DNA of 27,874 nt. Source: an uncultured Mailhella sp. GTDB taxonomy: Bacteria > Desulfobacterota > Desulfovibrionia > Desulfovibrionales > Desulfovibrionaceae. The position numbers were made by a program, and so were the translations under genes. The DNA lies in contig CAJTMS010000025.1 in assembly GCA_910577155.1 (NCBI GenBank), positions 1 to 27,874 on the forward strand. Direction: 5' to 3'. Below the pieces are notes generated by a model. The model had not been told where the DNA came from and made no database searches. It was given only the letters and a program-made list of their open reading frames with translations. Positions 16,001 to 23,419 of this stretch are shown one piece after another (position 1 is the stretch's first letter; the number at the start of each line of letters is the position of its first letter).

Positions 16001-16729
16001 GCTGACGGCAACTACAAAGAAAATCTTGCAAAAAATCAGGAATATCTTGAAAATCTCATCCGTGCTGCCGAAGCAAGAGGGCTGCATATCCGCTATTTGA
16101 TTACGGCATGCGGATCCTGCCGCGATTCTTTGCAGCGCTATGAGCTCACAGACGCAAAGGGAGAGCGTCTCACCCAAAAGGACTTTATCCAATTTATCAG
16201 TGAACAGGACCATAATCTTACTATAGACGCGAAAAAAGACGTTGTGTACCACGGCTCCTGCCACCCTGAATGGTCAGGTATTAAGGCGGTCAAAGGGGGA
16301 CTTATGGCGTCCCGAGCCATTGAAAAAATCAGCGGCTCCAACCTCACTGTCAGTGCCGGCTGCTGCGGTGAGTCCGGAACAGGTGCCTATTCTTCTCCCG
16401 GCATTTATAATGCCCTGCGGGAAAGAAAGAAAAACCGCCTGATTAACCTTTTGCCCAACTATATGGAAGATACCCCTCTTATTGTGGGCTGTCCTTCCTG
16501 TAAAATCGGTATCAGCCGTACCCTTTTGAAAATCAAGGAAGACGGATATACCGAACTATCTAAGCACCCGGTTCTGCACAGCGCCGAATGGCTTTCCGAA
16601 TTGATTTTTGGCGAACAATGGCTGCATAATTTCAAAAAAGAATCCGCTAAAATAGACAGTTCAACAGGTTTCAGAATTATTGAGCCCATGCAAAAACAGG
16701 AAACGAAGGCAAATACAAAACATCAGTAA
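13085..16729 (+). CDS. FAD-binding and 4Fe-4S-binding 2-hydroxyacid dehydrogenase (GlcD-GlpC fusion type)
   Basis: This 1214-residue fusion has, in order, an N-terminal family-specific extension (1-about 140), a PCMH-type FAD domain (IPRGGGSGMTGGAVP, SIGGNIAENSGGP), an FAD-linked oxidase C-terminal domain with SGEHGIGI (His655), two ferredoxin-type clusters and two cysteine-rich CCG domains. The clusters are CTRCGKCKQVC (Cys733, 736, 739, 743) and CTGCGRCTSVC (Cys795, 798, 801, 805). The CCG motifs include FPGCGGS, CCGYP, CHPEW, GCCGESGTG and GCPSC. Relatives oxidise D-lactate or D-2-hydroxyglutarate (E. coli YdiJ-like) and pass electrons to quinones or other acceptors. The substrate is not evident. 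AAGGAG precedes the ATG, and a strong terminator follows. Confidence 0.92.
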   Translation: MAHKGPHVSISAAFVVNRILRINLDEFESWPAAVQQLASQIAEELFLVAYNPFISAQTVKNSVDERFERESHALAHVYVTAISEGMTMFWSAHDAEVSFRKELVERLSEFMPKECVITRPGALVETSTDATDLRMELPLLVVEPDNIEHIVKLVHLANEMKFALIPRGGGSGMTGGAVPARKRSVIVNMTRLTKTEVDVQNKTILCEAGVITQDAIDKAAEYKLLFTVDPASKTASSIGGNIAENSGGPFCFEYGTTLDNLLSWRMVTPTGELIRIERICHPHHKILETETATFEVRDDDTGGLRSVVELRGDEIRLPGLGKDVTNKVLGGLPGMQKEGVDGLIIDAVFTLHDQPKYSRVLALEFFGRSMKPAAELINKIVELRNRIRNEGDYVRVSALEEFNVKYVQAIEYKRKSPRHEGDPISVIIVQVDGNDEILLDESVKEILALVGDNPYIYAALAKDKKESELFWEDRHKLSAIAKRTSGFKMNEDVVIPMPKIPDFAHFLELLNLEMAGKAYRYALQEVGRLQGFPMQDSEFNKEFSYASKIASAEDSIFEKSEIEISDDELIMRATLFVDSLGESNPRLREKIQAISQYMRKSRIIIASHMHAGDGNCHVNIPVNSNDPHMMENAEEAVLKVMEKAKEMGGAVSGEHGIGITKINFLERSKIKALRAFKERVDPREILNPGKLVQQELPVRPFTFSFNRLIEDIRQSGLADKERFIELLSTVQACTRCGKCKQVCPMVYPERSYQYHPRNKNMILGAITEAIYYTQATKGKIENSLLEELRFMVEHCTGCGRCTSVCPVKIESAKVALAMLAFLKEEGMGGHPIKSSVLNWLSANPQTRIPTMAKAAALGQKMGNTVLGFVPKMWRDRFESPLFSGKGPNLGMHSMYNELNLEKGGYFVPKQKFEELKQSENGIEAVLYFPGCGGSLFYRKIGLATLNLLTQANIPVIVPEQHLCCGYPLLSSGADGNYKENLAKNQEYLENLIRAAEARGLHIRYLITACGSCRDSLQRYELTDAKGERLTQKDFIQFISEQDHNLTIDAKKDVVYHGSCHPEWSGIKAVKGGLMASRAIEKISGSNLTVSAGCCGESGTGAYSSPGIYNALRERKKNRLINLLPNYMEDTPLIVGCPSCKIGISRTLLKIKEDGYTELSKHPVLHSAEWLSELIFGEQWLHNFKKESAKIDSSTGFRIIEPMQKQETKANTKHQ

Positions 16730-16759
16730 TACGCGTAAGCAAAAATAAAAATAACGAGA

Positions 16760-16784
16760 AGCCCTGCACACAGCAGGGCTTTTT
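16760..16784 (+). terminator. Rho-independent terminator after the dehydrogenase gene
   Basis: AGCCCTGC (16760-16767) pairs perfectly with GCAGGGCT (16773-16780) around the loop ACACA, followed by four more T residues. It lies 30 bases after the stop codon. Confidence 0.92.
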
Positions 16785-16845
16785 CATAAAATTTTCCTAA
16801 CGCATTTCCTGTAAATATAAATTGTTATACAGAGGAAAAACTATC

Positions 16846-16913
16846 GCCCCGCCGTCCATTTGCGTTCTTGCTCTTTCTTCGCCAACGCAAATGAATTTGT
16901 CGCCTTCCGGGGC
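16846..16913 (-). repeat. Two nested inverted repeats in convergent intergenic DNA
   Basis: GCCCCG (16846-16851) and CGGGGC (16908-16913) flank a perfect 10-bp inverted repeat, CATTTGCGTT (16857-16866) and AACGCAAATG (16884-16893). Read on the minus strand, the outer stem is followed shortly by a T5 stretch, so this could terminate the sulfatase gene ending at 16993, about 80 bases upstream on that strand. A protein site or small RNA is equally open. No gene is seen in 16730-16992. Confidence 0.45.
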
Positions 16914-16992
16914 TGTAACCGCTCCTGTACGTTCTCTGCAAAGTTTTTAAGCTTAATAATACAGCATAGCTGCAATGGGTTACGGAAACGCC

Positions 16993-18408
16993 CTAAAAAA
17001 ATTTGTCATAGAATTTGGAGTAGTAAAGCAGTTTTTCGTCCAAACCTGTTATACCCTCTGTTTCGGAAAAACTTTTTTCTTCGCTGAATATGCTGATACC
17101 CAAACCAAACCGGCTGCTGTCCCATTTTGCCCCTGCTGCCTGCAAAATAGTCGGAGCGATATCCATGGGATTGATTTTTTGTGCCAATTTGCTTTGCGGA
17201 ATTTGCGGTACATTCTTTCCTGCAAAAAGATTAAACAGGGAGCGTTTTCTGTTGGCAGCCAAGGTTTTACCCATGGGTGTGTGGTCGCCGAAAATCAAAA
17301 GCGTCACATTATCCTGTTCAATATAGGGCTCCATTTTTACGAGAAAATCATAGAGCATTTCATCAGCATCCAGCCAGCTGTCGCGGATATCGCCGTATTT
17401 TCGCTTTTCTTCAGAACAATAGCCCGGAAAATGCGTATCTATTGTCTGCATAAAAAGGACAAAGGGAGCTTTTTGTTTCCGCATTTCCAGATATTTTTGA
17501 TACAATTCATCATAAAGAAAAAAATCACGGACGCCCCATTCCGATTGATTTTGTTCGTTTATTTTCCCCTGTTCGGCAAAATACTCTCTGTCATAAATGT
17601 CAAAACAGCCTCTTTTGAATAAATATCTCATGCCTGCGAAATCGGCAGATGAGCCCATGAACAAGCTCAATGCATAGCCATTTTCCCGCATGATATCAAA
17701 AATACTTTCCGCATGAGGCAAGAAACTTTCTGTCAAATATTTATTTTTATCCACCCCATAGGGCAATTTGAGCGGAAGCCCGAAAAACCATGAAGTCAAT
17801 GCCCCGATGGTCCATGTCGTGCCTTTGCAGTTTATCATCTGTCCGTGATGCTGATAGCGGGGATATAAGCTCTCTAAGTGAGGGATATAGCAATTGCTGT
17901 CATCTTCAGAAGCCCGCAGCTTCGTGCCGAAGGACTCCAGCATGATAATAATCAAATTATTTTTTGTTTCAAAGACAACATCTTCAGAAGCGGGCACAGC
18001 ATAGTTATGCAAAATAAAATCATTTTCCTCGCTGTATTCCGCATGCTGCATTTTAAAAAGCTCCGCAAAGGAAAAGGTCGTGTAAATATTACAGCAGAGA
18101 CAGACAAAGGAAAAAGAAACCAGCCCGGACAAAAATACATCTGCTTTTCGGGAACAAAAAACACGCCGCTTATAAAAGAGATAAAACCAAAGAAGGATTA
18201 AAAGGCAGCAAAGCCCCATCCATAAGAAAAAATGCAGGGTGATATGCGGATCGAAACCGGTGAGTGCATGGGCTTTTTCAATATGCCAAAGGATTTGTAA
18301 AATATGAATTTCACCGAAGGTGAGCACTATCCACTGCCGTATGCAAAACAAAATGAGGCACAAAAGCCCAAGGACAAAAAAGATACTTTTTGCTTTATTT
18401 TTCAACAT
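16993..18408 (-). CDS. MdoB/LtaS-family sulfatase-fold phosphoglycerol (or phosphoethanolamine) transferase
   Basis: This membrane protein of about 471 residues has four hydrophobic N-terminal segments (about residues 5-26, 52-75 and further ones to 125) and a large extracytoplasmic alkaline-phosphatase-fold domain. Key motifs are IIIMLESFGTKL (metal-binding Glu), KGTTWTIGALTSWFFGLPL (nucleophile Thr region), GSSADFAGMRYLF, QTIDTHFPGY and IFGDHTPM. These resemble OpgB/MdoB phosphoglycerol transferase I more than sulfatases proper. The expected job is moving glycerol-phosphate or ethanolamine-phosphate from a phospholipid to a periplasmic glycan or lipid A-type acceptor; the acceptor is unknown. 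I start at ATG 18408 (MLKNKAKSIFF); an in-frame TTG at 18432 would add eight residues. Ribosome sites for both are weak. It is co-oriented with mutL. Confidence 0.85.
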   Translation of the reverse strand: MLKNKAKSIFFVLGLLCLILFCIRQWIVLTFGEIHILQILWHIEKAHALTGFDPHITLHFFLWMGLCCLLILLWFYLFYKRRVFCSRKADVFLSGLVSFSFVCLCCNIYTTFSFAELFKMQHAEYSEENDFILHNYAVPASEDVVFETKNNLIIIMLESFGTKLRASEDDSNCYIPHLESLYPRYQHHGQMINCKGTTWTIGALTSWFFGLPLKLPYGVDKNKYLTESFLPHAESIFDIMRENGYALSLFMGSSADFAGMRYLFKRGCFDIYDREYFAEQGKINEQNQSEWGVRDFFLYDELYQKYLEMRKQKAPFVLFMQTIDTHFPGYCSEEKRKYGDIRDSWLDADEMLYDFLVKMEPYIEQDNVTLLIFGDHTPMGKTLAANRKRSLFNLFAGKNVPQIPQSKLAQKINPMDIAPTILQAAGAKWDSSRFGLGISIFSEEKSFSETEGITGLDEKLLYYSKFYDKFF

Positions 18409-18477
18409 ATTCTGCGTACCGCCGCAACCCAAAATCCATAAAACATATGTTGATAAATTTATATTTTAAAATATGCA

Positions 18478-20523
18478 TTAAAATTTACGCTTGAAAAGTT
18501 TTTCTAAATCACTCTCTGCAAAATGGATAACGCTGGGTCGTCCATGGGGGCAGTTATCCGGCTCTTCCGTAGCAAGCCACTGCAAAATAAGTTTTACGGC
18601 TGACGCCGTATCAAGGGGAGTACCTGCTTTTATTGCGCACTTGCAGGCATGACGCACCCAAATGCTGTCAAGATTATCCAATTTTTCAGCCAAAATTTCT
18701 TTGAGAAAGCCCATGGCGGTCACTCTGTCATAGCACATGGGAATGGCTGTCACCTGCAAAACAAGTCCCCGCTCTTTGGGCGCCCCTTGGCCATGTTCTT
18801 TTGGCTGCAGGGAAAATCCCAGCTGTTCCAAGGTCTCTTTGACAGAAAAATAACGAGCCTCTTCACTGGCATGCACAGCAAGTTCCAAGGGACATAAAAG
18901 GTTTTGGCTCCGGATTTTCCCTTTTTTCATTTCTTCATACAAAATACGTTCATGCACGGCATGCTGATCGAGAATGAGCAAATTATCCCCATCTTTTTTC
19001 AAAAGAAGATAGGTTTCCGCCACCTGCCCCATATACTCCAGCCCATAGGGCAAACTATTCGGTCTGACGTGCGCACTTTCCTGACGGGCATTGAAATCCT
19101 GAGAAAGCGGAGCAGCTGCCTGCGGCGGTTCTGCAATACTTTGATACTGCACAGGTTTTGCAAAAGGTTCTGTATCCAGCATATCGTCAAAGGACGTTTT
19201 TTCCAAAGAAGTATCCTTTGGTAAAGAATTGTTTGAAACCGTGCAGGCTTGTTCATTCTTTTCAAAAGACGTCCGCTTCTCCGTTTCCCGTACAGGCATG
19301 CCGCTTGTGAAATATGCTGCCGCCACAGTGTCATAGCTGTTTTTTATGTCCTTATCCTTGACAAAGCTTAAACGGCTTTCATAATCAGCCTTACCCCAAA
19401 ACCCCTGCGGCTTTGGCTGTACCTGCTCTTTTGCTTCTGCAGGTTCGGTATATAAATCCCCAAATTTCGCTTCTGTAAGCGGACTTCTCTGCGCCTCTTC
19501 CTGTAAGTATTTGACACTGAAATAATCGGGACAAGCGGCAAGAGCCTGTTCCACAGCCTTTGCAGTCAATGCAAATAACGCCTTTTCATCACGAAAACGC
19601 ACTTCGCTTTTTGCAGGGTGCACATTGACATCCACTTCCCGCGGGTCAAGCTCTAAAAACAACAAACACTGCGGGTAATCACGGGTGGTTATTTTCCCTG
19701 CATACGCCTGCCGTATGGCTTTGAGCATGAGCTTGTCATTGACCGCCCTGCCATTGACGTACAATAACATCCTGTCAGCCCTGGGCTGTACGGAGCGGGG
19801 ATTGGAAATAAAACCGCTAAGACGCATGCCGTGGGCAGTATAGTCAACAGAAACAAGAGCTTCAATGATGGCACTTGACCAGATTTTTGCCAATTTGTCT
19901 TTTTTACTTTCATGGCTGAAAAATTCCATGACAGTGCGGGAACCGGAAACGATGCTCATGGTGACATTCTCAGCCCCAAGCGCCAAACGCACAAAAAGTT
20001 CTGTGGCTCGCTTAAGTTCCGTAGCAGGATTTTTCAAAAATTTCAAACGGGCAGGGATATTAAAAAATAAATCACGGACTTCGATGAGCGTACCCTGCCG
20101 CAGACTGGCAGGAGAGCTTTCTTTGATATCGCCAAAATTCACCAATAATTCATTGGCTGTACTTTCGTCTTTGGTTTTGGAAACAATGCGGAAACGGGAA
20201 ACGGATGCAATGCTGGGCAGTGCTTCTCCCCTGAAACCATAGGAAGAAATGGCAGATAAATCCGCAGCAGTCTGCAGTTTGCTGGTGGCATGGCGGGTGA
20301 CGGCAAGTTCCAATTCCTCCTTGGGAATACCTGTGCCGTTATCTTCAACAAGGATAAGCCCCTGCCCGCCGTCTTCCATGGTAACGCGGATTTCGGAAGC
20401 ATGGGCGTCAAGAGCATTTTCAACAAGTTCTTTTACCACACTGGCAGGACGCTCCACCACTTCGCCCGCAGCGATTTGGTTGCGCAGTTCTGCCGGTAAA
20501 AGATGGATTTTTGCTCGTGCCAT
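18478..20523 (-). CDS. mutL: DNA mismatch repair endonuclease MutL
   Basis: The 681-residue protein has the GHKL ATPase N-terminus (IAAGEVVERPASVVKELVEN with Glu35 and Asn36, DNGTGI, YGFRGEAL, ATSK) and a C-terminal dimerisation/endonuclease domain. The nicking-site motif DQHAVHERILYEE starts at Asp519, and the companion motifs ACKCAIKAG and CPHGRP are present. It should therefore be a nicking MutL of the kind found in bacteria without MutH, acting after MutS recognition. A roughly 150-residue variable linker separates the domains. The ATG lies one base after the glnP stop, implying coupled translation. No mutS is present in the window. Confidence 0.97.
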   Translation of the reverse strand: MARAKIHLLPAELRNQIAAGEVVERPASVVKELVENALDAHASEIRVTMEDGGQGLILVEDNGTGIPKEELELAVTRHATSKLQTAADLSAISSYGFRGEALPSIASVSRFRIVSKTKDESTANELLVNFGDIKESSPASLRQGTLIEVRDLFFNIPARLKFLKNPATELKRATELFVRLALGAENVTMSIVSGSRTVMEFFSHESKKDKLAKIWSSAIIEALVSVDYTAHGMRLSGFISNPRSVQPRADRMLLYVNGRAVNDKLMLKAIRQAYAGKITTRDYPQCLLFLELDPREVDVNVHPAKSEVRFRDEKALFALTAKAVEQALAACPDYFSVKYLQEEAQRSPLTEAKFGDLYTEPAEAKEQVQPKPQGFWGKADYESRLSFVKDKDIKNSYDTVAAAYFTSGMPVRETEKRTSFEKNEQACTVSNNSLPKDTSLEKTSFDDMLDTEPFAKPVQYQSIAEPPQAAAPLSQDFNARQESAHVRPNSLPYGLEYMGQVAETYLLLKKDGDNLLILDQHAVHERILYEEMKKGKIRSQNLLCPLELAVHASEEARYFSVKETLEQLGFSLQPKEHGQGAPKERGLVLQVTAIPMCYDRVTAMGFLKEILAEKLDNLDSIWVRHACKCAIKAGTPLDTASAVKLILQWLATEEPDNCPHGRPSVIHFAESDLEKLFKRKF

Positions 20524-20524
20524 A

Positions 20525-21199
20525 TTATCGTTTCAATATTTTTGCATTCATACGTTTTTCTAAAAGGCGAAGAACATAGGAAAGGCTCAGCGTTAAACAC
20601 AAATATAAAATCGCAACGGCAAGCCAAATTTCAAAGGCTCTGAAATTAATGGCAATAATTTCCTGTCCGCGGCGAGTGAGCTCTGCCACACCGATAACAA
20701 CAAGAAGGGAGGTATCTTTCAAAGAAATAATAAACTGATTGCCAAGAGGAGGTATCATTCTTCTAAAGGCTTGCGGCCAAATAACATAGAGCATGGTTTG
20801 GAATTTATTGAGCCCGGTTGAGCGGGCAGCCTCTTCCTGTCCGTGGTGTATGGAAATAATGGCTCCGCGCACAATTTCCGCAATATACGCGCCCGCATTG
20901 ACGCCAATGGCAACAATCCCCGCCGTGACAGGGGGGATACGAACGCCTAAGGCAAGGGGAAGCCCGAAATACAAAAACATAACCTGCACAATAAGCGGCG
21001 TTCCGCGGATAGTTTCAATATAGGCAGTGGCAATGAGCTTTAAAAATTTATTATGACCGCAATTGATAAGACCTGTAACAATCCCTAAAACAAGTCCTAA
21101 TGCCAAACCTGCAATAGTAATTAAAATAGTATATTCCAGACCGCCGATAAGAAGCGGAAAAGAATCAAGCATCACTTGAGGGTGAAATTGAAAAGCCAT
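20525..21199 (-). CDS. glnP: Polar amino-acid ABC transporter permease (GlnP-like)
   Basis: The 224-residue inner-membrane permease of the HisM/GlnP family has about five transmembrane segments. The cytoplasmic EAA loop that contacts the ATPase is visible as GQEEAARSTGLNKFQTMLYV, followed by WPQAFRRMIPPLGN. The N-terminal YTILITIAGLALGLVLGI and TAYIETIRGTPLIVQ segments are typical. It is downstream of glnH with a hairpin between them, and mutL follows one base after its stop. The ATPase subunit (GlnQ) is not in this window and must be supplied elsewhere. Substrate specificity is taken from the neighbouring binding protein's resemblance to GlnH. Confidence 0.92.
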   Translation of the reverse strand: MAFQFHPQVMLDSFPLLIGGLEYTILITIAGLALGLVLGIVTGLINCGHNKFLKLIATAYIETIRGTPLIVQVMFLYFGLPLALGVRIPPVTAGIVAIGVNAGAYIAEIVRGAIISIHHGQEEAARSTGLNKFQTMLYVIWPQAFRRMIPPLGNQFIISLKDTSLLVVIGVAELTRRGQEIIAINFRAFEIWLAVAILYLCLTLSLSYVLRLLEKRMNAKILKR

Positions 21200-21218
21200 A
21201 GTTACCTTATTAAATAAA

Positions 21219-21248
21219 CCAAGTCTGTGACCTTAGCCACAGACTTGG
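21219..21248 (-). promoter_or_regulatory. Intercistronic hairpin between glnH and glnP
   Basis: CCAAGTCTGTG (21219-21229) and CACAGACTTGG (21238-21248) form a perfect 11-bp stem with an 8-nt loop. On the minus strand it follows the glnH stop by only a few bases and precedes TTTATTT, a weak U tract. Such elements in binding-protein operons act as partial terminators or mRNA stabilisers and keep the binding protein in excess of the permease. The structure is seen directly; the role is inferred. Confidence 0.75.
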
Positions 21249-21255
21249 AACAGAT

Positions 21256-22005
21256 TTACTCTTGAGGTTCAGAGCCAAACCATTTTACATAAAGGGCTTT
21301 ATAGGAACCGTCTTCTGCCATGGAATCAAGAGCGGCATTGATTTTTTCCACTAATTCGCTGCCTTGAGGGAAAGCAATGCCATAGGATTGACCCTGATAG
21401 AGAGGACCGACAACAGTAACGGCACCATTGGAAGCTTTGGACAAATCTTTCAAAATTTGTTCGTCAAAGAAAACAGCATCAACACCCTTTGCCATGAGTT
21501 CAAAAAGCAAATTGTCATTGTTGGGGAAGAGTTTTACTTCTTTAGCCTTTGTAAAGCTTGTGCGGAGGTATTCGGCGGAAGAAGTTGCGGTTTTGGTGGC
21601 AATAACTTTGCCTGCCAAATCATCAAGGCTTTTTACCTTGTCGGCATCTTCAACACGAACAGCAATCATAAGACCTGTATTATAATACGGCTTTGTGAAA
21701 TCAACAACTGCTTTGCGTTCTTCAGAAATGGTAATGCCGGCAATGGCGGCGTCAATATTTTTTGTCTGCAGAGCAGGAATAATGCCGTTGAAATCCATGG
21801 GCTGGAATTTATATTGGAGATCGGCGCGCTTTGCAAGTTCCTGCCAAAGCTCAATGTCGAAACCTGTATAGTTGCCGCTGTCATCACGGAATTCAAAAGG
21901 TTTAAAGTTGGTGTCATGGGCAACAATCAGTTCTGCTGCACTGGCAGAAAAACTCAAGCCAAGAACAAGGGCAAATGCACTTAAAATTTTTGTCAGCTTT
22001 TTCAT
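21256..22005 (-). CDS. glnH: Periplasmic polar amino-acid (glutamine-like) binding protein
   Basis: The 249-residue solute-binding protein has a signal peptide, MKKLTKILSAFALVLGLSFS with an ASAAE cleavage region near residue 23. The family-3 signature is visible in HDTNFKPFEFRDDSGNYTGF and FDIELWQELAKRADL, followed by DAAIAGITISEERK (ligand carboxylate loop) and FTKPYYNTG. Length and sequence are close to E. coli GlnH. It delivers a polar amino acid, probably glutamine, to the GlnP permease. AAGGAG precedes the ATG and a good promoter lies 60-90 bases upstream. Exact ligand is not proven; other polar amino acids or sulfonates are possible. Confidence 0.92.
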   Translation of the reverse strand: MKKLTKILSAFALVLGLSFSASAAELIVAHDTNFKPFEFRDDSGNYTGFDIELWQELAKRADLQYKFQPMDFNGIIPALQTKNIDAAIAGITISEERKAVVDFTKPYYNTGLMIAVRVEDADKVKSLDDLAGKVIATKTATSSAEYLRTSFTKAKEVKLFPNNDNLLFELMAKGVDAVFFDEQILKDLSKASNGAVTVVGPLYQGQSYGIAFPQGSELVEKINAALDSMAEDGSYKALYVKWFGSEPQE

Positions 22006-22063
22006 AGCAACTCCTTAAAAATAAAAAGCTCCACAAGGAAAGCTTTTGTCTATTGACGAAAAT

Positions 22064-22092
22064 AGTATACACAAATTTCAAATTAATGCAAA
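22064..22092 (-). promoter_or_regulatory. Sigma-70 promoter of glnH operon
   Basis: On the minus strand TTTGCA (22092-22087) and TATACT (22069-22064) are spaced by exactly 17 bases and lie 59-87 bases before the glnH start. The 5' leader between them and the gene contains a short AAAAGCT/AGCTTTT hairpin. Confidence 0.65.
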
Positions 22093-22155
22093 CGAGAAAA
22101 TACTATAATATTTCAGTCAGATAGAAACTATTTTCTTCTTTTTCTCCATACCTTT

Positions 22156-22193
22156 AAAAGAAAAAAGCAGAATAACTGCAGCTTACAGCAGTT
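22156..22193 (-). terminator. Weak terminator candidate after the glycosyltransferase gene
   Basis: On the minus strand AACTGC (22193-22188) pairs with GCAGTT (22179-22174), and GCAG (22179-22176) can alternatively pair with CTGC (22170-22167), directly before a run of six T residues. Stems are short, so efficiency is doubtful. Confidence 0.4.
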
Positions 22194-23277
22194 TTAATTT
22201 TTTCAGATAGCGGTTGACGATAAGATTGGCAATATTTTGATGAACTTTTTGCTTGCCGCCTTCCACAAGCACAGTCCGAAGCTTTGTATCATGCAGAACT
22301 TTCCGCATGCATTTGCAAAGAGATGACGCATCATCATGGGGATAGAGCAGGGCACAGTCCACAGAATCAGAAAGCACAAACTTGGTATGGGATGTCAGAT
22401 CAGAGGCAATCAGCACTTTTTTATCATTCCATGCCCCGTGAATCATGGCGTAATCTCCCTCTCCCTCGGAAGAGGCACAAAGCACGCAGTCAGCAAGGGC
22501 ATAAAAAGGTTCAAAATATTTTTTATCCAATAAAACCAAGTTGTCGGTAATGCCCATTTCCTCTGCCATAACAAGGGAGTCAGAAATTTCCTCACTTTTT
22601 TCAAGGCAGACAAAGAAATAAAATAAACCGGAGTCTTCCTCTTCATTGATTTGCCTGATGGCTTGAAAAACAATTTCTCTATCCACCGCATGTTCGCAGT
22701 AGCTATGGAAAAAATAAACAAATCTGTGTTCGTCTTTTTTAAAAAACGTTTTTTTGCGGATGGGCTCTATGGTTGTAAAGGAAAAAGGAAAATACGGCAA
22801 AATTTCAATAGTATTCTGCAGGGTATAGGTTTTTCCCAAAAAATGACAGAGAGCCGGAGACGTACAAAAAAATGCATCGAATTTATTTTTTGTCAGGGCT
22901 GTCAAATAGGGATATTCTTTCTTTTTAATGATTTTTACTTCGCCGTCCGTAAGGACACGTTCATGCCAATCCCCCACAATTTTAATGGCAGGAAAACTTT
23001 TTTTAAGGCGCAGAGCAAGACGCAGGGCTTTTTCATCAAAAACATGGATATGGGAAACAGAATGGTTTTTGAGGTATTTTTTTACAATAAAATATTGTAT
23101 CAGCCCGCTTGCATGTATTTCGAAAAAAGGAACAAACTGAGTGCTTGCAAAACCTGCATTGCCTGAATTTTCAAGGCACATAAAGAGATAGTCCACGTCC
23201 CTTTGCTTCAAAGAAACGAGCAGGTTTTGTGATTGTTTATGAATACAATCCTGAGTGCTGATAAATAAAATTGCCAT
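22183..23277 (-). CDS. Glycosyltransferase-like protein (GT-B fold, family-4-like)
   Basis: The 364-residue cytoplasmic protein has two Rossmann-like halves. The N-terminal half opens with ILFISTQDCIHKQSQNLL and contains VSHIHVFDEKALRLALRL and VGDWHERV. The C-terminal half contains FVYFFHSYCEHAVDRE, DNLVLLDKKYFEPFYALADC and SSEGEGDYAMIHGAW, which occupies the place of the nucleotide-sugar-binding E-x7-E region of GT4 enzymes. It probably adds a sugar to a surface polysaccharide or glycolipid, but donor and acceptor are unknown and no other glycan genes adjoin it. AAGGAAA lies before the ATG. It is a monocistronic unit divergent from the Sel1-repeat gene. Confidence 0.7.
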   Translation of the reverse strand: MAILFISTQDCIHKQSQNLLVSLKQRDVDYLFMCLENSGNAGFASTQFVPFFEIHASGLIQYFIVKKYLKNHSVSHIHVFDEKALRLALRLKKSFPAIKIVGDWHERVLTDGEVKIIKKKEYPYLTALTKNKFDAFFCTSPALCHFLGKTYTLQNTIEILPYFPFSFTTIEPIRKKTFFKKDEHRFVYFFHSYCEHAVDREIVFQAIRQINEEEDSGLFYFFVCLEKSEEISDSLVMAEEMGITDNLVLLDKKYFEPFYALADCVLCASSEGEGDYAMIHGAWNDKKVLIASDLTSHTKFVLSDSVDCALLYPHDDASSLCKCMRKVLHDTKLRTVLVEGGKQKVHQNIANLIVNRYLKKLKLL

Positions 23278-23301
23278 AGAATTTCCTTCGTCTCCGTTTC
23301 A

Positions 23302-23330
23302 ATTTATGACAAAGTTTTTGCTTGTGTCAA
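23302..23330 (-). promoter_or_regulatory. Sigma-70 promoter of the glycosyltransferase gene
   Basis: On the minus strand a perfect TTGACA (23330-23325) is followed after 17 bases by ATAAAT (23307-23302), about 25 bases before the start codon. Confidence 0.6.
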
Positions 23331-23363
23331 TACGAAACAGACAAATTTTTATGAATTTAAAAC

Positions 23364-23392
23364 TTGAAAAAGACAAAAAATAAGGTTAAAAA
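23364..23392 (+). promoter_or_regulatory. Candidate promoter of the Sel1-repeat/selD group
   Basis: TTGAAA (23364-23369) and TAAAAA (23387-23392) are spaced by 17 bases, 28 bases before the ATG. The surrounding DNA is very A-rich, so the match could arise by chance. Confidence 0.35.
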
Positions 23393-23419
23393 AATTTATC
23401 TTCTTTACCCGGGATTTTT

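Noticed and set aside
18433..18477. ACATATGTTTTAT shared with the right end repeat
   Set aside because: Only 13 AT-rich bases match and the flanking parts of the repeat are absent, so chance is sufficient.
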